A stretch of 64,000 nt of DNA, from positions 6,906,501 through 6,970,500 of the forward strand of contig BSBN01000293.1 in NCBI GenBank assembly GCA_027924645.1, in the 5' to 3' direction. Origin of the DNA: Cunninghamia lanceolata (Eukaryota > Streptophyta > Pinopsida > Cupressales > Cupressaceae). Of this stretch, positions 11,383-23,400 are shown in pieces (positions within the stretch are counted from its first letter, which is position 1; each line of letters begins with the position of its first letter). The position numbers and the translations under genes were made by a program. The notes under the pieces were generated by a model. That model ran no database searches. It had not been told where the DNA came from and saw only the letters and a list, made by a program, of their open reading frames with translations.

Positions 11383-13179
11383 GGATTGATTACCCAGTGA
11401 ACTCAGTTAATTTAGGAGTGATAATGCCATAATAGCTTATTACTGAAGAAGAAATGGAGTTAGAGGAATGCATGGAAGAGAATAAGTTGTTAATTTTAGA
11501 TCAAATGGAGCTAACTATGCATGTGTGGGTGCATGAAATAGAAAAATCCAAATTAGGCATAAAAAATCATGTAGACTGGAAGAAAAACAGGTGAAAATAG
11601 AGCTATTTCAAGTTAGAAACTCAAGTTTTTTCGTAGCTGGAAATGCAACAAAGTCACCCATGGGTCACCCCTTTCACCAGTAGGGTCACTCATGGGTCTC
11701 CCGGGGGGAGATCCTACTTTTTGAGGGTCGCCTGGTGGGAGATCCAGAAAGAAAGGGGTCTAGATGAAAATGCATGATGGGAGATGGTAGAGGAGATGAA
11801 AATGAGGGTATCTACCTCTGGAATAGGTCAATCATGTGCAAGAATCTAAATCTCCACTTGCAAATTAGGATCTCCTATCGAGAGATCTAGAAATAATAGG
11901 GGGAGATTTCGATTGGTTGAGTGAAATTGAAAACTAAAAGTGGGAGATGGGTCCAGGGGACCTCTAGAAGGTTTCTAGGGGTGGAGAAGATGAAAATGAT
12001 AGGGGAAAGGTGAAAATTCACCTACAAGATGCATACAAGGCTTATGAATTAGGTCAAAAGCTTAGAAAATGCAAATTGACAAGTGTCGCAAAAGTGTCGA
12101 AAGGCGTCGACGACAAAGAGAGAGATAAAATGACAAAGAGCAAACAACACAAGACAAAAAAGAAGACACGTCTCCAAGAGGTTTGCTGCTTAGAGAACAT
12201 TATTTCATACTTACATGTACATGACAAGGATCATATATCATCATAGGGGTCCTTCTGGATGTTGTGCATGATTTTTGTCCTTACAGTGTCTAAACATGAG
12301 AACTAGACTCATAGTCATGTCCTAAGTGACCTAGGTGTTCAAACTTTTAGGAATGACTAGGGAGGGGATCCTAAGGTTGGTTTTCCATGTTTCATCTTTC
12401 TTTAATTAGGGAAAAATTTAGAAAGTAGGTCAATTGATGCTAAAACATGACTAGGGAATGAACATCAAAATGAGTGTAGGAACATATAGAAAATGTTGCA
12501 AAGAAGACAATTTCTAACCTTACATTTTGCCCTCACTTTAGTGGAATGTTAACACTAAGTGAAGAAGTATACTAAAATAAATTACATTGAAGTAAAGTAG
12601 AACATATTGCATAAATTATTGAATTTTTTGTAAAGCATACAATAAAACTTATATATGTAGAAGCCAATTTCCCCAATCTCCTCTTCACTTTCCTTCACTC
12701 CTACATACATGCTCTAATCCTACAATGCATCCAAACAAATAAGAAAACAATTACTATATGATAAAGAAGGTTATGCTAAAGAAAAATAACACAAGAGAGA
12801 AAAATAGGATCCATGAAGAATTGCATTATTAAAGATAGGAAAAATAAGTATAAATGAGCCACAAAGTAGAATAACACTTTGGCAAAGGTTTGGTTATATC
12901 ATAACTCTTGAGATGCAAAATATAGATAGAGTTTAGTGATATTGTTGCCATTGAATGAATGGGCTAGGCTAGGACAAAAATGTAAAATTGACAAAAATAA
13001 TAGTTATGTAGTCACTTGGCTATATGTAGTTGCCACACAATGGATTAGACTAGATCCAAAATATGATTAAATGATAAAAATAATGGCTATATGGTTGCCA
13101 TCTAAATGTAAAAGAGGCTAGGGTTGGTCAAATGATAGCATTAGAATGATCATGTAAATAGTGTAAAGATTATGCTTCC
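11383..13179 (-). other. Putative U3 of element B, upstream of nested element A (left copy)
   Basis: Resumes element B after the insertion. It is non-coding. At 11,650-11,760 it holds a GC-richer cluster of near-palindromic GGGTCACCC, GGGTCTCCC and GGGAGATCC words. At about 12,083-12,113 the word GTGTCG is repeated, followed by GGCGTCGACGAC. Both clusters are kept in the right copy. The 12,010-12,246 open frame is not convincing because the other copy changes several residues without any sign of constraint. The left boundary of U3 is not visible. Confidence 0.4.
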
Positions 13180-13296
13180 CCTTAAATTGATTGGTGAGAG
13201 GAAGAGAGTCAATCAATTTAAGATAAATAGGAAATGGGAGAAAGAAAATGTTTCCAAGGTATAATAGGAAAGTAGATAGAATAGGGGGGGTGTTAC

Positions 13297-14270
13297 CACA
13301 ATAATGGGTTACACTTTCTGGGAAATCCTAATTTTTGCTGAAATCACATGTCTTTAGAAAATATAATGATTTAAGCCTTGAAATGTTCCATTTAAAGGAT
13401 TTTAATTGAAGAGGGTTTGATCAAACCCCCTTAGATTCAAACCCCCTTGGATAGAACCCCGTTAGTTTTAAACCATACCTATAATGGAGTCTCCTCTACA
13501 CCTATCAAAATGCTGATAAAAAACCACTTTTGATTTACCTTTTGGGGGATCAAATGAATTCATTTAAAATTTATGTTTTGTAAGTCTGGAGTCCTTATTA
13601 TAAGCTTCCCAAAAAGTATAATTTTAAATATATTTAATTTGATTATTATATTTATTTTTTATTTTTTGTGAATGTAGGTTTTTCATTGAACATCAAGTTC
13701 TATGTTCTGTACACATGGAAAATTAGTAAATTAGTGAAAAAAAAATTCTAAAAAATATCTATGCCCTAGGTATCGATGTCCTTGTTTCAACAAAAAAAAA
13801 TTGAATTTCAACACATATAGAAAAATTTATGTTTTACGAAATACGCCTATGTCTAAATTATAATTGGTTTGACTTCAAAACTTAATTGAAAAAAAAATAT
13901 TCAACAAAACATTATAAAACCAAATGTATGCCCTATATATCAGTGTTACCAATCTAAATTCAAAAGAATCAGAATTTTATCCTTTGTAGAAAAAAAGTTA
14001 TGTGCTGCAAAATACACAACACTTTAAAAAAATGTTGTTTACTATTAAAAACTAGTTATCAAAGGAGACACAATTTTTTTTACAATTTAACTCCAAATTA
14101 AAAAAAAGACACATATTTATAATCTATAGATAAAATCTCACAAATCACTAGTTCACATCATCTTCAAATTCCTAACGTTTTAGCAGCTATAGGTGTCAGA
14201 AAGTGAAGATTTAGCTCGAAATGTTGATTTCAATGTCAAGTTTGGCCAAAAAGTGTAACTGATTATTATG
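13297..14270. mobile_element. TIR-bounded segment, possible non-autonomous DNA transposon
   Basis: The two ends (13,297-13,321 and 14,246-14,270) are inverted repeats matching at 21 of 25 positions, with core GTTACACTTT and tail TGG. The 974-bp interior is AT-rich and non-coding. I could not identify a target-site duplication, so the superfamily is undetermined. It could instead be a decayed inverted repeat of another kind. Confidence 0.45.
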
Positions 14271-14797
14271 GGATGACTTGGGGACGTATAAGGAGATGCC
14301 CCCAAGAATTAGAAACATTTCCCCCAAGTGGTAAGCAAGTGTGCAATGCATAAGATAAGCATGAACAAACATATGCAAGAGATAGAGTAAGAATAAGAAG
14401 AGTAGGTAAATTGACATTGAGAAAGAGGGAAGACATGCTAACTAAGGTAATGCCCCTATCAAATGAGAAACAACAAATGCCCCTAAGAAAAGGGAAAACA
14501 TGATAATACAAGAGAAAGAAAAAATGCTATGAATGATGAATAAATAGATGTATGCATGCATGGAGGTCATAACATGTGGGATAAAAGTAGAAGAATAAAT
14601 TATGTGTAGGTGCTTGAATATGTCAATAGAAGCATTGCATGATATAAGTAAATTAGAGAAAGTAAGATATGCCTATGCAGGGTGATGAAATATAAAATAT
14701 AGTTAGAGTAGTTATTGAGCATGTAGAAGAGATAATACAATCACACATGAAATAGAAATATATGAATAGTAGAAGAAATAGAAATATAAAAATGGGA
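14271..14797. other. Unassigned AT-rich interval
   Basis: Between the TIR-bounded segment and the MITE. Two overlapping short open frames on the minus strand (14,211-14,511) have no recognisable domain. I see no repeat, RNA gene or splice-like structure worth calling. Confidence 0.5.
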
Positions 14798-14805
14798 GAC
14801 AAAAA

Positions 14806-15075
14806 CAGGGCTTAAATTTGACAGTCAACCTTGACTATCAAGCAATTCTTTTATGATACTTATCTATTCAATAGTGCCTTTAAAATACTATGACATACTT
14901 TAGTATAAGTAAATTATATAAAAACCAAATATATATATCATCATAATCCTATACAAATTTTGATAGTTTGTCCAAAATTGCCCCTTTCATATGATACAAT
15001 CTTTTCAAAAATTTGATTGTATTTTATAGCTAAAATGTCTAAATAAAACTATACAACTGTCAAATGTAAGCCCTG
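14806..15075. mobile_element. hAT-type MITE, 270 bp
   Basis: Terminal inverted repeats begin CAGGGCTT and match at 19 of 20 positions (left reads CAGGGCTTAAATTTGACAGT). They are flanked by a perfect 8-bp direct repeat GACAAAAA at 14,798-14,805 and 15,076-15,083. An 8-bp target duplication and a CAGGG-type end are typical of hAT elements. The interior is non-coding and AT-rich, so it would rely on a transposase elsewhere. Confidence 0.85.
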
Positions 15076-15083
15076 GACAAAAA

Positions 15084-16070
15084 GAAAATTTGAAGGGTAA
15101 TACAGTAGGTAAGAGAGAGTATAATCATTGGACACATGCACAAGAGAGAATAAAGATTTCCATGAGACTGGAGTTAGTAGTAACTAGGATATTAATAGTA
15201 TGATTACTAGATTAGGATAATCCTCCTCCTTTATCATAAAATAACACATACACATAGAAAGAAGTGGGAATGAAGAAACAAGAAACAACAAGAGCAAGGA
15301 TGAACAAACACGTGATTTTTGGGTCAACATAAGAAGGGGTGTCATGCCCTAATGCTTTGTATCATCCTCAAAAGACATGAAAATTAATGACACTATAAGT
15401 ACTAAAATTGCGTCAGGCCAATATGATAGTCCTATGATGAGATGGCTATCACAACTCACAACCCTCAAAGGTGTGATTTTACTTCTCTCAATAGTTTCTT
15501 GTCTTGATGACTTCCCCTTTTGTCTTGTCTTTTGTCTCTCTTATTTCGTCTTTCATTTGACTTTTCCTTCCTTTCACATTGCCTTGTTTACCCCTCTTAT
15601 TTGCTTGTTTAGGGTTGCCATTTTTGATTTTAGGGTTGCTCCTTAGGGTCACCACTACTATTTTTGGGTTGCCTGAGTGATCCTGATTGACAAAATAGGT
15701 GACCCTATTATTTTTCAATGCACATGTCAACTCATGTTTTTATCTTTTCTTTTGATTTTTAGCCTATTTTAACTCACAGTTTTTCATGCCAACTCATTAT
15801 TTTCTCGCTTTCTTTCCTTTGTGAACTCCTGATTGAATTTTATCTCTTCTCATTTTTTCTATTAATCTCTTTGAGTTCACTTTAGTTTTCTTTTAGTTTT
15901 CTCAAGTTTTCTAGTTTCCTTCTTATCTTTTCATCTATTCATGGATTGTTTCCGTTTCTTCTTGTGTTGTGCTTTCTTTTAATCTTATCTCTTCTCCCAT
16001 TTCCTCCCATTTTTATCTATAAATACTTCTCATCTCTTCATTGTTTGACATGTACTCACAAGCTTCTTGC
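15084..16070. other. Unassigned interval with pyrimidine-rich stretch and TATA-like box
   Basis: From about 15,480 to 16,010 the plus strand is strongly pyrimidine-rich, with many CTTTT and TCTT runs. It ends in a TATA-like CTATAAATACTT at about 16,017-16,028. This could be the U3 and promoter part of a plus-strand LTR whose downstream part is 16,071-17,102, but that upstream part is not shared with the 3' LTR of element C, so the junction at about 16,070 may be a recombination point. Open frames on both strands here are low-complexity readings. Confidence 0.35.
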
Positions 16071-17010
16071 AAATTATGTGATTAGCATCTTAGAAGAAAT
16101 TTCATTGGTTTTATTTTGCAAATTGAAAACTATGACATTGTCTATTTAAGGCATGTCTTCCAAATTGAAATTTATGTGAATGATTATTTCGGTAACATCA
16201 TGAGTGATGTAGGTTAGATAATTGGATTAGATGATTAATCCTATGAGAATTTCTTTTGCGAATGAATTCTGTTATGTTATTGCACTAAATCTTTTGAATG
16301 GTACCGTATGGCATAGTATTAGACATTATGACTTCATATATGGATTGAAGTACCTTGCATAATGAATGCATCATTGGGATGATGTATGATTGTTTTCTTC
16401 TGTATGTTGCTTCACTACTTATGTTATTTCTACATGTTGAGTTAGATAAAGAGCATGGATGGGTGTTGAATATGGGGTAACAAAGAAGGGTAGGTCCATG
16501 TTCGTACAACCTATCTTCCATCAACAACGTAAAAGATGCTTTGGACAAAGATTTTGAAAAATATAATTAAGTATTTTCACTAGTTTGGATTTAATTACTA
16601 TCTGCCATATCATGATATATGTTCATTTGTAATTATTTTTATATTGTTAAATGTTAGAGATATCATGCTGCACCAAATTCCTTCATGCATGCCGATTTCA
16701 ATTCGGTAGACCCCTCGCGAAGAGTCAAGATGCTCTTGTTTTGGAGTAAGACCAGGGAAGCATAAGCCTTGTGGCTAGGTGGTTAATCATCTCAATATGC
16801 TCTCTCCACTAGGTTCAATGGTGATATTGTATGGTGCAACTTATTGTTGTATAATGTTGTAAAAGACATAGTCCTATTTGTACTCTAATCTAATGTTGAT
16901 TAGCTTCTATATAATATTCTTTTTTTGAATATATATAGAGATGAGAGAAAATTGCTTCATGATATATTGTATTTTTATTGGAATAAATTTAATTTCTTCC
17001 CTTTTCAACA

Positions 17011-17079
17011 TTATTTTATTTGAATAATATTATTTTATTTGAATAATATTATTTTATTTGAATAATATTATTTTATTCT
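17011..17079. repeat. Tandem repeat of a 20-bp unit in the element C 5' LTR
   Basis: About 3.5 copies of a unit reading TTATTTTATTTGAATAATAT. The matching point of the 3' LTR (about 25,365-25,392) has a single degenerate copy, so the array expanded in the 5' LTR after insertion or collapsed in the other. Confidence 0.85.
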
Positions 17080-17102
17080 AGTTTAATGGAGTGGTCTTTA
17101 CA

Positions 17103-18133
17103 TGTGGTCTCAGAGAGTTTTAGGTTCAACACTCAGGCCTCGAGTCTTCTATGCTTAAGGTTGCATTATAGTAATGCAAACTTATTAGATGGCCTGATAG
17201 TACAGGTGCATTGGATGATTTGAATACCCTAGTTTTGGGATCGAAGATTTCATAGGTGATTTGGATTCTTGATGGATCAGTTTAGAACCTAGCAAAGGAA
17301 TAGGATTTGTTGACTATATTTGAGAGAGCTCTAGGTTCAGTTCTAGGAACTCGAGTCTTTCCACTAAGACTGCTTATACTTGAGCACAAGAATTAAATTT
17401 TGATGGAAGCATTAAAGTTTAAATCATGAGGATAAATAAAATTTGAGTTGCAAATTAATGGTGTTAGAATTGAGATTTAACTAAGGATTTTGAGTGGATT
17501 GCTCAACCATTGGACATGGTGTGGAAGTATGGTGAAATGTTGAGTTGAGGATCTCTATAAAGGTGTGCAAGCAGAATGGATTGAATTCATGGAGAAAAAG
17601 AAAGACGAGGGTAAGATGATTCAAATCAACCTTGTGGAACATAAGATAAGGTTTCTTAAGAGTCTTTTGTTGACGACCTAGAATTAGGAGTTGATTGGAC
17701 AAGTCTTCTCCTTTTGTCTTATAGATAAGGCAGAAAATCTTGATGTATATATTATTTAGGATATTATGAAATCATGTATGCTATGATTATTGTATTCTTA
17801 CCCTGAGTGATTGATGCACTTTGTGTATTCCTACTTGATGCTAGTAATGTATTTTATGATGTGATTATCTCTATCTAGTTGAAAAGGATATTAAAATTTT
17901 GCCTGTGAATGTGGTAACAACTTTGTTCAAGTATATGACTGTTAGACATAGGGACTTTGTTGTTTGAGCAACAAGTACTTGAAGTAAATGGACATCCTTG
18001 TCAAGTAGACATGTTGCAACATTAAGGTAAAACAAGGTTAGAAAGGTATGAACTTTCTTATGAGTTCAATATGTACTTAATTTGATTTGATTTTTAGATC
18101 ATCGGGATGATGACCCTTCCAAGAGGGGAAGGA
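17103..18133 (+). other. Residual internal region of element C
   Basis: About 1 kb between LTR and polypurine tract, far too short for gag-pol. It starts with a degenerate initiator-Met primer-binding site and ends in the polypurine tract. No retroelement protein motif is readable. The open frame at 17,481-17,702 (minus) has no family signature. Confidence 0.55.
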
Positions 18134-20445
18134 TGTCACAACCCTTATTTTTCCTAAAATTTCAAATTTGAATTTTAAATAATATAATTAAATATTATTG
18201 GAATTAACTAATCGACTTGATGTGGAAATGACAAGAATGACAGAGAGAGTATCATTAAGGAGGGGGTGTCTAGTTGACTATAGGCAAATTGTGTTGAAGG
18301 AAATCTATGCACACACCACTTAGTAATTTTGCATAAATGTGTCTTTGTATAAAAATATATATTACATTATTTCAAATTATTATTTTAAGATATTTTAATA
18401 TCTTTTAGAAAGATTCTTTTGTGCATGAATGGATTCTTTTTTGGCTGCATGCATTGGAGCGGTAGTTTTAGGAGGGAATCTTGGGAAAATGATTTCTTTT
18501 CAGTTTTCTAATTTTGAGAGGCTAATTTTGGAAAAAGATAGAGATAGTGAAAAAGTGGAGTTAGTTGAACTTTTGGCTTTTTCTTTTTCTTTTTGAACTT
18601 ATGCTCTGTGCAAAAGTAATATCTTTTAAATAGAGAAGAAAAATAGAAGTTTGGGGGATATTTAACACAGAGATTGGAGAAAATATTTATTAAAAAGATT
18701 ATCAGAGAAGGCATTGGAAGGGAAGGAGAGTGTAACTTCAAAATCAAAGAGTAAGAGTGCATCATAGTTGAGGAAAGATCAATTATTCATTTAAGAAAGG
18801 AAGGAAGGAGAGTGTAGCTTAAGGATCAAATTGTAAGCATGGATCATAGCTGTGGTAAGGTGAGTACATTATATTCAAGCTTTATTATTATTATTATTAT
18901 TATTTTTGTCTGTGGCTAAAATATTGTTTGTTTGATGAGACTTATTGTAGTAAACATTCTCTTGCATCTTAAGGAATATTATTCATTCCTTAATGGGTTT
19001 TCTTCCTCTTATTCTTATTTTTCCAAAACATTTTACGATTTTAAATTTCATTGAATTATGAGAAAGATATTGTGATTTTATTATTGCTGTACCCTATTAT
19101 AAACCCTATTGAAGTTTTATAAATTGTTATCTAAATGGGTAATGGTTTGTAAAATGGTTCTTGGGTTTTTAGTGAAGCGATTTTATCTTTCCAAAACATT
19201 TTACGGTTTTAAATTTCATTAAGTATTGCGAAAGTTATGATTTTTTTAATAATGCTGGGTAGAATTATGACGACTTAAAAATTGTTGATAATCAATTGTT
19301 AAAAGTGTTTGGAAGATTCAGATTGGTAATCCTCAAATACTTAGAAGCATTGAGGTTATCTCCTTGGTGTCTATATTTGCATTATAATCAAATATACTAT
19401 TTTGACCTAGGTCCATTATTTCTAGTGAATACATTATTATATCATGAATCATTAGTAAGTCTAGAATGTTCCATTGCATATCATTACTAAAATCTTGAAT
19501 TGTCTTTCCTAAGCATTTCTTACTTTTTAAGTGATAAAGATAAAATTATTTTCATCTGATTAATGAAGTTAGTATAGAACTCATCTTTTGTATGAAGAAA
19601 AGTGTTTTGTATTCATTGAAAGTAGATGTAAATATTATCATTATGCTTGCATCTTAAGTCAAGGAATACCAGTGAATGAGTTAACATGTTTAATTAATTG
19701 TTAAGCTTATGTGAGCTTGATCTTATCCTATTTATGTGTTGTAAATTCTTGTAAAAGATCCTAGGAATGAAGGCATTATAGATCTTATGAAATTCTTTAG
19801 GCTAACTAAGGCAGGTAAATCAAGTAATTAGGAATTAGTGAATCATGGCAATATGTTTTAGTGTTTATAGCATTCATTTAATTAAAAATAAATCTAGACT
19901 TTAACTATATTTATGCTTTATTAGTATATTACTAAATGTACAAGTTATCGATTAGTTTGAATTGCTTGATAGAACTAGATTACCTGTTAAGTTATGTGAA
20001 ACATGTAGTTTGTCCTTAGACTTACATTTTCCTCATAATAAGGGATGAAATTGTGATTTAATTCTATGAATGAGATGATATCTAAATTATGTGGTTAAGC
20101 ATCTTAGAAGAAAGTTCATTGGTTTTATTTTACAAATTGAAGACTATCATATTGTCTATTTAAGAAATGTCTTCCAAATTGAAATATTTCTGTGAATGAT
20201 CATTTTGATGGAATCATGAGTGATGTATGGTTAGATTATTAGATTAGATGATTACTCCTATTAGAAGTTATTTTGCAAATGAACTATATGATGATATTAT
20301 GATTAAATATTTTGAATGGTACCGTATGGCATAGTATTGCACATTATGAGTTCATATATGGATTGAAGTACCTTGCATAATGAATGCATCCTTGAGATGA
20401 TGTATGATTGTTTTCTTTTGTATGTTGCTTCACTACTTTTGTTAT
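18134..20445 (+). repeat. 3' LTR of element C, first part
   Basis: Starts TGTCACAACCC after the purine tract and continues to the insertion point of element E. It contains a (TTA)n run at about 18,883-18,905. Its first 200 bases resemble the U3 start of element A on the opposite strand. The LTR resumes at 24,780, and its outer end near 25,415 reads TTTACT rather than TTTACA. Confidence 0.65.
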
Positions 20446-23400
20446 TGTTACCAATTTTTCACCTATAGCTCAAATTGGTAGAGCTAGTGCGCATCTAGTT
20501 TCATTTTTAGATGAAAGATTTTTAACATTTATTTTGCTATGTTTTGTTGCATAGTTTAGAGTGCTTTTAAAAGGAGAAGGTTCAGTTATGATACATTGTT
20601 ACAACAGAAGAGAAAGAAATTCAGTTCATCATTCATTGCTTTTTAAAGTTACATTAGAGATAGAAGTTATTTCATTTCACTTTACATTGTTTCATCCATT
20701 TGACAAATGAGATATACATAAGCTGAAAGCATTGCATTGAATGAAAGCAAGATAGATTAAATGTCACACACAAGTCATGGGAATAGCTGAATCAAATACA
20801 TTAGAAAGAATATACTATGCATCTACAAAAGACTAAAGAAGTAGATAAGATAGGCATATCTATCATTGTCTGTTGAAGTGGTGGGTTGATCCTTGTTATA
20901 GTTGATCCCTCTTGCTTCCGACCTTTCGAAAGAACCTGCAGTGTTGGAAAAGTTTTGTTAGAGCTCCAGATATGGTTATCTCATGTACTTCAACAAGCAT
21001 AGACATAATACATTCTTTATGATGCACTGAGTAAGAAGATCAAATCATACATATGCAGGAAAGCTTGAAGAAATGAAACATTATTGAGCTTCACTATTTT
21101 TTAAAACTAACATGTTTGTTTCCTGTGCAAGTATAGAAGAAGTTATGTTTCTATTTTGAAGACATTTCAACTTGTGGTACAAAGTGGGATCCCACAAGGG
21201 TAGAGGTCAACATGCTGCCCCTGAATCGCAAGGGGATTGGAACAAGAATACTTATTCATATTGATCAGATAGATTACATTCAGTTAAATGAGTGTCAACT
21301 CAAGTGAGTGCATGGACTTTAAGTTTATTACCCTTCCATGATCATTAGCACAAAGGATGAGGTGATAACCATACAAGTGTAGTGAACTTGTCCAAGACAG
21401 TCAAATAAGGTGAAGGAACAACTATATAAAAGGTGTAGCCATGACAGTGGACAACAAAGGAACAACTGTCTTGTATGAGTGAAAATCATTGTCAAGAATA
21501 AAGGACACTCTGACAATTATGAAATAGATGCAACTATAGTGATCTATGCCAAGTCACTGGCATGAGAAAGAAATTTTTATGAATTCTTCAATGTATTTGT
21601 ATGCCAAAGTAAGTTCAATCATGAACAACGTCACTCAATGATACATAAGTGCTTCAATCATATCGTATGAATAATAGAAATTGTAAGAAATGAGCATCCT
21701 GATCATATATGAATGATCAAGCTGATGAGTAACACAGATGGACAGCCATACAATAGAAATGATCAGATACAGGACAATCAAAAGGATCATATGTCATAGA
21801 TGTAGTTACAGGAGGTTAGCATATGAAGAAATGCTATACATAGAAGCATATTGCCTCAGTCAAGTGAAATGATAAGAGTTATTATCATTGAACATGATAT
21901 GTTTGTAAGTACATACAGTGAACTAGACTGCAAGTACTCAATGCCATGTCATAGGTTGAGTGTGATCATCAAGTGTATACATAGATCAATGCCAAGTGCC
22001 ATAGTCATCAAATGGAACATACACAGATGCACGACTATATGAGTGAAAACAACAAACATTTATGTTCATCTACAGTTGTTGCAGAGAGAGAAACAAATGA
22101 TATGGATTTTGTCATCTATAGGGATTACAAAAAGGAACAGGATTTGTATTATCATTACAAAGTTCAATTGGAGCAGCAAGGAAGTGAGCCATTATCTATT
22201 CTCATATTGATTTCATCAAGTATTATTTTTGCAAAATAGAAAGGGTAAATGAAATGCCAAAGAATAGTAAAATTCCATATCTTCTACATACAGGATGCAA
22301 CAAGACAAAACCCTTATCATGAAATAATAGACAAACTTCAGATACAGTTATGATAACGAGTTTCAAGCTTAAAAGGGTTTGGTAAAGTTGTAAAAAAATG
22401 GAAGAACTTTTGACAGTTTTTCAAATATACGGAAAATGATTTAAAAGACCATTTTTTTTCCTTTGAAGTCGTAGCCTATAATAGAGTGTGAGTATTTCTC
22501 ATAGCAAGGTGAACCCATTTGGGGTTTCAAGTTATAGATATAGCTAATGAAGAAGCCTGAGTTCATATAAAAAAATGATGCTCAAAGATATGAACAAACC
22601 CACGGCATCTAAAGAACAATATAACATTATTGTCTTCTACATACAGGAAATGAAGGAAACCTAGTTTGTGCGACTACCTGGGAGTGTTTTTCAACAAACC
22701 CTTATCATAATGTGTGGACAAGTTTCAGATACAAAAGAAGAGTAATACAATTTCATACATAAATATGATTGAAAAACCAAGTTTAATACCATTACAGCCA
22801 CAATGTCTAATGAGATCTAATATGTAGAAGATTTTTTACATAAACCTTTTTCTCAGAGAATAAGATTAAAGCAAAAGATACAAAGAAAGATATAGGAAAC
22901 GAAGAAGCATTTAGGATGAAAAACTTACCTTCCATTGTCTATGAGAACATGTATAGAAATTGCAAAAGAAGAGCTCAAACCAGTTTCCATGGCAGCCTCA
23001 GCCAAAAAGTATCGATAGAAAGAGACAAAACAAGATAGGATACATCAGAAAGAAATCATGATCATAATTGGGAGACCAAAGAATGCTCCAAAAAAATGAA
23101 GAACAAGGTCGTGTTTTGAGACAGAGGAAGAACTTACCCTTATATTTCCTGCAAGATCTTCAAATAAACGCTTTGAAACAATAGAGAAATTGTGGAAGAT
23201 GTTCAAGAAATGAGCTCAGAGATTTGAAACCCTAGCTCTCTATGGCGGCAACAATAGAGCATCATTTTGAAAAAAAGTTGCAAAATGAAATGCGCTGAGA
23301 AACTAGGGCATAGGGTTGTTTTGTGTTAGGGTTTTCATTTAGCCCTAGTTCGATTGTGATATTTTTATCACATCGAATTTAATTTTCCATGCCTTGAGTA

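Larger units (their letters stand above)
1..13179. repeat. Left copy of a >=13-kb direct duplication
   Basis: The sequence from base 1 reappears from 50,911 in the same orientation and stays collinear to the right edge of the window, where base 64,000 matches about 13,179. The block therefore runs past both window edges and its true ends are not visible. It contains a Gag remnant, a leader, a TATA box and a complete nested LTR element (A). Differences from the other copy are scattered substitutions, short indels and microsatellite length changes. By eye the copies are very similar throughout; I did not compute an identity. Confidence 0.95.

Noticed and set aside
12010..12246. Lys-rich 78-codon open frame in the putative U3 of element B
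   Set aside because: The matching place in the right copy has substitutions that break or alter it, with no sign of constraint.
15377..15730. Overlapping open frames on both strands
   Set aside because: Both are by-products of a pyrimidine-rich stretch; neither has a domain or a plausible gene context.
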